A stretch of DNA of 46,417 bases, taken from NCBI GenBank assembly GCA_021772135.1, contig JADYXQ010000103.1, positions 1-46,417 of the forward strand, written 5' to 3'. The stretch's first letter is position 1. Each line of letters opens with the position of its first letter. Position numbers and translations under genes: made by a program. Below, in pieces: positions 43,067 through 46,417 of this stretch. Origin of the DNA: Candidatus Obscuribacter sp. Lineage in GTDB: Bacteria; Cyanobacteriota; Vampirovibrionia; Obscuribacterales; Obscuribacteraceae. The notes below the pieces were generated by a model that searched no databases, was not told where the DNA came from, and was given only the letters and a program-made list of their open reading frames with translations.

Positions 43067-44684
43067 TGCGTTTATAAATGCTTATGCCATCTTTTTTATC
43101 AATCATTCTGTAGTTATGCATATACGAATCAATAAAATTGTAGTTCTCGAAAACCCAGTTCATGGGGTTATCTTGAATGTATATTAGCTTCGGCCTGTTC
43201 TTGGCAATATCTTCTGCGTACCATTTGATCACCTGATCTTTGTCTTCACTAAAATGATCTTTTTTGGCCTGGCTGAGGTCGGGACGAACAAGAATATAGC
43301 TGAGAATCGGCAACATCATGCCGTGCAAAAAGCGTGACGCCGGGCGGCGCTCAGTTTGCAACATTACCGGATAACCCGGTGCCATAGAGGCACAGATAAA
43401 CAATATTGTGTCGCTCTTTTGTGTATTTTCAAGACACGAAGCGGCAAAAGGATCAATGTCTGCAGCCGACCCCATACCGGTGTAGCCCAACTGCGCAAGA
43501 TCGTATGGCTGTGAATCACGTTTTTTCTGGGCATCTCTTTCACAGGCAGTGTGCAAATAGTAGCCACCACCGACGATGCCCACGGCCAGTGCGGCCATGG
43601 CAGTGCCTTTGAGCTTTTCACCGACTAAACTGGCCGGCAGAAGCTGATACAACAAAAATAGCTCTACGCCAACCGCCATAGCATTACCAAGGCGCACTGC
43701 CACCATATGGCATGACCAGACCTGACCGGCCAGCACATATATGAGGGCTGATATGAAAGAAAAGGCGCAGGCCGCCGGGGCTAAGCTGCTATAACGCGCC
43801 AGGGCAAGAGCACCCACGGAAGTCAGGGCAAGAAGGAAAAAGTCAGTCCTCCAGCAAGTGGCCATATTATAAATTGGAGAGGTTACATAATAAGAATAGC
43901 CCTCTTTATAAATGGGCACCACAAATTGGAAAAATGCTTTTAGTTCTTGAGCTGGTAGAAAAATGAAATGGAAAAGATAGAGAACTATGACCGCCACAGC
44001 GGCCAGTACTTCTGGAGCTAGAAGCGGACGCCATTTTCTTGTACGCAGCCACCAGACGATCTCGGGCGCACAAGCCATAATCATAAAATGCGGTTTAAAG
44101 GCCAGGCCCACTCCAGCAAAAAGACCTACCGCAATAGCCTGATAGCGACCTAACTTGAAACCTTCCCAGCGCAAATAGCGCAAGAAAAAGAAGGGTGCGT
44201 AAACTATGCAAAAAATATGTTCTCTCTGGCCAAAATCAAGGCGCTGAACCTGGTTGAAATAAGCAAAGGCCACCAGGGCACAGAGGCCCAGTAGCAATGC
44301 GCCATACTTTCTCGCAGCTAAAAGCACCCAACCGCTCAACAAGCAGCTGACGAAGGCCAAGGCATAAATGTACATCGAAAAGCTGAGCGGAATGGGGATG
44401 TGCCAGTATTTAGACACCAGCACCGGTATCACTTGAAAATAAATGGCCAGAGGCGGATTAACGTCGAACATATCAACGTAAGGTATTCGCCCTTCGAGCA
44501 GCAGCTGAGCCATGCTGACAAAGAGTCCCTGATCGCAATATATGAGCATCGGGTGATTGAGCCAGTAGCTGCATCCGGTGGCCAGCAAAGTCAGAGACAA
44601 ACTCATGGCGAGCAAGAGCAGCATAGTGGATAATTCGCTGGAGAGCGGCTGCTTGTCTAATGCTTCAGTGAGCGGCTCTGGCAT
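43059..44684 (-). CDS. GT39-like polytopic membrane glycosyltransferase (first of pair)
   Basis: A 541-aa GT-C-type membrane protein. I start at ATG 44684, one base after the upstream stop and with GGAG eleven bases before; a longer frame to 44750 would overlap the preceding gene by 65 bases. The first loop reads YCDQGLFVSMAQLLLEGRIP then YVDMFDVNPPLAIYFQ, the classic D...GxxPYxDxxDxxPPL motif of dolichyl/undecaprenyl-phosphate-sugar-dependent transferases. About ten membrane segments follow, then a soluble C-terminal part. The adjacent GT2 enzyme could make the polyprenyl-phosphate sugar it uses, which is an inference from context. Confidence 0.75.
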   Translation of the reverse strand: MPEPLTEALDKQPLSSELSTMLLLLAMSLSLTLLATGCSYWLNHPMLIYCDQGLFVSMAQLLLEGRIPYVDMFDVNPPLAIYFQVIPVLVSKYWHIPIPLSFSMYIYALAFVSCLLSGWVLLAARKYGALLLGLCALVAFAYFNQVQRLDFGQREHIFCIVYAPFFFLRYLRWEGFKLGRYQAIAVGLFAGVGLAFKPHFMIMACAPEIVWWLRTRKWRPLLAPEVLAAVAVIVLYLFHFIFLPAQELKAFFQFVVPIYKEGYSYYVTSPIYNMATCWRTDFFLLALTSVGALALARYSSLAPAACAFSFISALIYVLAGQVWSCHMVAVRLGNAMAVGVELFLLYQLLPASLVGEKLKGTAMAALAVGIVGGGYYLHTACERDAQKKRDSQPYDLAQLGYTGMGSAADIDPFAASCLENTQKSDTILFICASMAPGYPVMLQTERRPASRFLHGMMLPILSYILVRPDLSQAKKDHFSEDKDQVIKWYAEDIAKNRPKLIYIQDNPMNWVFENYNFIDSYMHNYRMIDKKDGISIYKRND

Positions 44685-44685
44685 A

Positions 44686-45279
44686 TTATTGCTCGCTCCA
44701 GAGAGCGATATTGTGTTGCTTTGTGCAAATAGCATCAAACTTAAAAACACTGTCAGCTAGAAGTTGGCGGTAAGGCAATATATCGTCAGGCCGGCCCTGC
44801 AATTCAGGCGACACCAGGCAGAGTTTAAAACCGGCTGCTTTCAGGCTCGCATAATCGGCTGCGGTGAGCGGAATATGCGTGAAGCAATCGACCCAAACCC
44901 AGTCTACCTGACCCTTAAAATTGAGCACGGTTTCTATGGTTTCGTATTCTGAATAGCGCAGCGCAATGCGCCGCTCGCCCTGGCGGGTCAGTAAAACGAT
45001 CATCGGCAGTGACGAATCAAGAAAGAAATAGTTCTCGATTTTATACTGGCGCATAAGCTCTAAAACCCGCTCTTCAATGCGCTCGCTTTTAATATTTAGA
45101 ATCAAGATACCATGTTCGTAGGCGGCGAAAAAGGGCTCTGCATCTTCACCGTCTTTAAATGGGTCGTGTTGCAAAATCAGACGATCGCCGCGATCACGCA
45201 GATCAATTTCACAACCAAACTGGCGCGGCAATTGTCGCAGGGCTTCCAGTTGATTAATACGGTGAGCGATATATTCCAT
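44686..45279 (-). CDS. Glycerophosphodiester phosphodiesterase-like protein
   Basis: A 197-aa protein of the PI-PLC-like TIM-barrel superfamily. The N-terminus MEYIAHRINQLEALRQLPRQ with FGCEIDLRDRGDRLILQHDP matches the GDPD motif HR...E-x-D...HD: H7-R8, E-I-D and HD are all present. At under 200 aa it is shorter than typical GDPDs (about 240-300), and some may be missing from the barrel. The start is ATG 45279, overlapping the GT2 stop by one base. In this operon it may trim or sense a lipid- or sugar-phosphate; catalytic activity is likely but not certain. Confidence 0.65.
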   Translation of the reverse strand: MEYIAHRINQLEALRQLPRQFGCEIDLRDRGDRLILQHDPFKDGEDAEPFFAAYEHGILILNIKSERIEERVLELMRQYKIENYFFLDSSLPMIVLLTRQGERRIALRYSEYETIETVLNFKGQVDWVWVDCFTHIPLTAADYASLKAAGFKLCLVSPELQGRPDDILPYRQLLADSVFKFDAICTKQHNIALWSEQ

Positions 45280-45998
45280 CAAGAAACTTTCCCCAGTGAT
45301 TTTTTTAGTTTTACACTAAACTCAAGAGTGCGCTTGATGAATTTCATTTTTGATCTAAAGCCTGTATTCCACTTAGATTCACCGTGAACGCGCTCAGGAA
45401 AGACCACATCTAAGCGGATGATACTAAGTTTTTGTTGGCGAGCCAGATAATAAGCATAGAGGTCGAGGGCGAAATCATCAGGCGGTGAGCGCCACGATTC
45501 GAAAAAACTTCGGTGGAATATATTTGGTTGGGCATTAATGTCCCATAAATTGCTGGTCAAAAAACACGACTCAAACATGCTCATGCCTGCGGTGAAAAAC
45601 GAGTCAGAGAGCGGGCGTCCATGTCGCAAGCCTTTGACATAAAGATCGGCGGCAAAATTATGGCTCTCGATAATTTGCAGAGCCTTGACTATGTCAGCAG
45701 GATCAGTCTGCATATCGGCGTGGGTCCAGCCAATAAACTCACTCTGGCAGGCCTCGAGCCCGCGTAAGATGCCATAACCGTAACCCTGATTAACAGGCAC
45801 TCGCACAGTCTCGGCAAAACTAAACTCGTCAATGCAAGCGGCAATCACTGCTGAACTTTTATCGGTAGAGCCGTTATCTACCAGCAGAAGCTTGACGTCC
45901 TGCCGCTGGCTGGCCACCGTTTTAAAGCGGCTTAAAATCAAGGGAATGTTTTTCTCTTCGTTATAGCAGGGCATTACTACAGTAAATCTGGCACTCAT
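45279..45998 (-). CDS. Family 2 glycosyltransferase (polyprenyl-phosphate sugar synthase-like)
   Basis: A 239-aa GT-A enzyme. The N-terminal FTVVMPCYNEEKNIPLIL, the LLLVDNGSTDKS nucleotide site (37-48), NQGYGYGILRGLEACQSEFI and WTHADMQTDPADI (with H93-A-D95 in place of the usual DAD) resemble dolichol-phosphate mannosyltransferase-type proteins. No C-terminal membrane segments are seen, so it is the soluble type. It overlaps both neighbours by one to four bases. It probably loads a sugar onto a polyprenyl phosphate for the GT39-like enzymes downstream, which is an inference. Confidence 0.8.
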   Translation of the reverse strand: MSARFTVVMPCYNEEKNIPLILSRFKTVASQRQDVKLLLVDNGSTDKSSAVIAACIDEFSFAETVRVPVNQGYGYGILRGLEACQSEFIGWTHADMQTDPADIVKALQIIESHNFAADLYVKGLRHGRPLSDSFFTAGMSMFESCFLTSNLWDINAQPNIFHRSFFESWRSPPDDFALDLYAYYLARQQKLSIIRLDVVFPERVHGESKWNTGFRSKMKFIKRTLEFSVKLKKSLGKVS

Positions 45999-46417
45999 GA
46001 TGGCACCACATTTTTATACTGATGCCAGCTGCACTTGTCAAAAAATGTTTGCCAGTACTCGAATGTTTTGAGATCATTGGGAATGCCGAAAGAAATATAA
46101 TCGTCAACTTCAAAAGCTACGCACTTGAGGTCGCCCTGGGCAAGAATGCCAATCATGCTATCAACGTAAAACTCACCATTGACACGAATGTCGTCTTCTA
46201 ACAACACTCTTAGTGCATCAAGAAAATAAGTTGTTTTTCTAAAGTAAAATGCACCGACGATGGCATGATCTTGACGAGGATTATCGGATATCGCTTTTTT
46301 TACTGAGACACCGGTAATCAGTGGAAATTCGTCATTGCCGGCAGCCGTGGTTAGCCAACCGAACATGTGCGGATTGCGTTCGCTGGCCGGATGTTGACGA
46401 AAACTGAACGCGGCAAC
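45995..46417 (-). CDS. Sugar-phosphate nucleotidyltransferase-like protein, 5' part outside the window
   Basis: The frame is open from its stop to the right edge (141 codons), so the N-terminal nucleotide-binding part is missing. The visible part is the C-terminal half of an NTP-transferase: AAFSFRQHPASERNPHMFGW, then a GAFYFRK segment, NGEFYVDSMIGILAQGDLKC and VAFEVDDYISFGIPNDLKTF with EYWQTF. The last two match the EVDDYI.wGTP.DL..YEYW ending of nucleotidyltransferases in capsule and glycan clusters. It would supply an activated sugar for the operon. Its stop overlaps the GT2 start by four bases. Confidence 0.75.
   Translation of the reverse strand, partial: VAAFSFRQHPASERNPHMFGWLTTAAGNDEFPLITGVSVKKAISDNPRQDHAIVGAFYFRKTTYFLDALRVLLEDDIRVNGEFYVDSMIGILAQGDLKCVAFEVDDYISFGIPNDLKTFEYWQTFFDKCSWHQYKNVVPS

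Noticed and set aside
1-46417. Genome-wide reassignment of UGA to a sense codon
   Set aside because: Several genes end at UGA exactly where their families end (acyl-CoA dehydrogenase at 19980, ftsW at 31187), so UGA is a normal stop here. The two in-frame UGAs are treated as local.

Overview
The window reads as chromosomal DNA of a free-living Gram-negative-type bacterium with moderate GC. My best guess is a non-photosynthetic relative of cyanobacteria (Melainabacteria/Vampirovibrionia, Obscuribacterales-like). This is inference from the gene mix: a PATAN/DUF4388 plus degenerate GGDEF protein, many secreted TPR proteins, TPR-linked retropepsin-like proteases, a cyanobacterial-type DnaK with a Gly/Glu tail, and dense housekeeping genes. 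No 16S gene is present to confirm it. I see no tRNA, rRNA, CRISPR array, insertion sequence or prophage.

Layout. 1-9650: dnaK (runs off the left edge), a PATAN/GGDEF-like protein, an UlaG-type metallo-hydrolase, a secreted TIM-barrel protein, and a MerR regulator translationally coupled to a VIT-VWA protein. 9804-16492: a DUF4149-like membrane protein, a secreted TPR protein, a polytopic membrane protein, then a plus-strand run of HD phosphohydrolase, ffh, rpsP, khpA-like and a small ORF that ends in a strong terminator. 16614-21116 (minus): acyl-CoA dehydrogenase, a TPR/double-retropepsin protein, a family 2 glycosyltransferase and a second TPR/double-retropepsin paralogue. 21198-23600: a HEAT-repeat protein and a membrane protein. 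23611-27355 (minus): the glycine cleavage genes gcvT and gcvH, separated by three tandem paralogous membrane proteins. The last of these continues, in frame after a UGA, into a TonB C-terminal-like domain. 27373-27710 is a decayed gene. 27845-29459 holds an acidic repeat protein and a membrane coiled-coil protein. 30012-33773 (minus) is a cell-wall block murD-ftsW-murG. 33853-36772: a large TPR protein and, divergently, yebC. 37398-41354: rlpA-like, gltX, cysS. 41357-46417 (minus): a five-gene envelope-glycan operon (nucleotidyltransferase running off the right edge, GT2, GDPD-like, and two GT39-like membrane glycosyltransferases).

How the genes fit together. Much of the window serves protein biogenesis (DnaK, Ffh, S16, KhpA-like, GltX, CysS, YebC) and envelope construction (MurD, FtsW, MurG, RlpA, the glycosyltransferases, the TonB-like protein). 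gcvT and gcvH supply two of the four glycine cleavage components; gcvP and lpd are not here.

Most notable points: (1) a TonB-like C-terminal domain lying beyond an in-frame UGA, followed by a terminator; (2) a murD start region that reads Met-Ala-Asp-UGA-Lys-Asn-Lys-Lys ahead of the usual Rossmann strand; (3) two paralogous proteins each carrying two retropepsin-like DTG modules in one chain, flanking a glycosyltransferase; (4) a MerR-type dyad promoter that overlaps the regulator's own start codon; (5) the membrane-protein triad inside the gcv locus.
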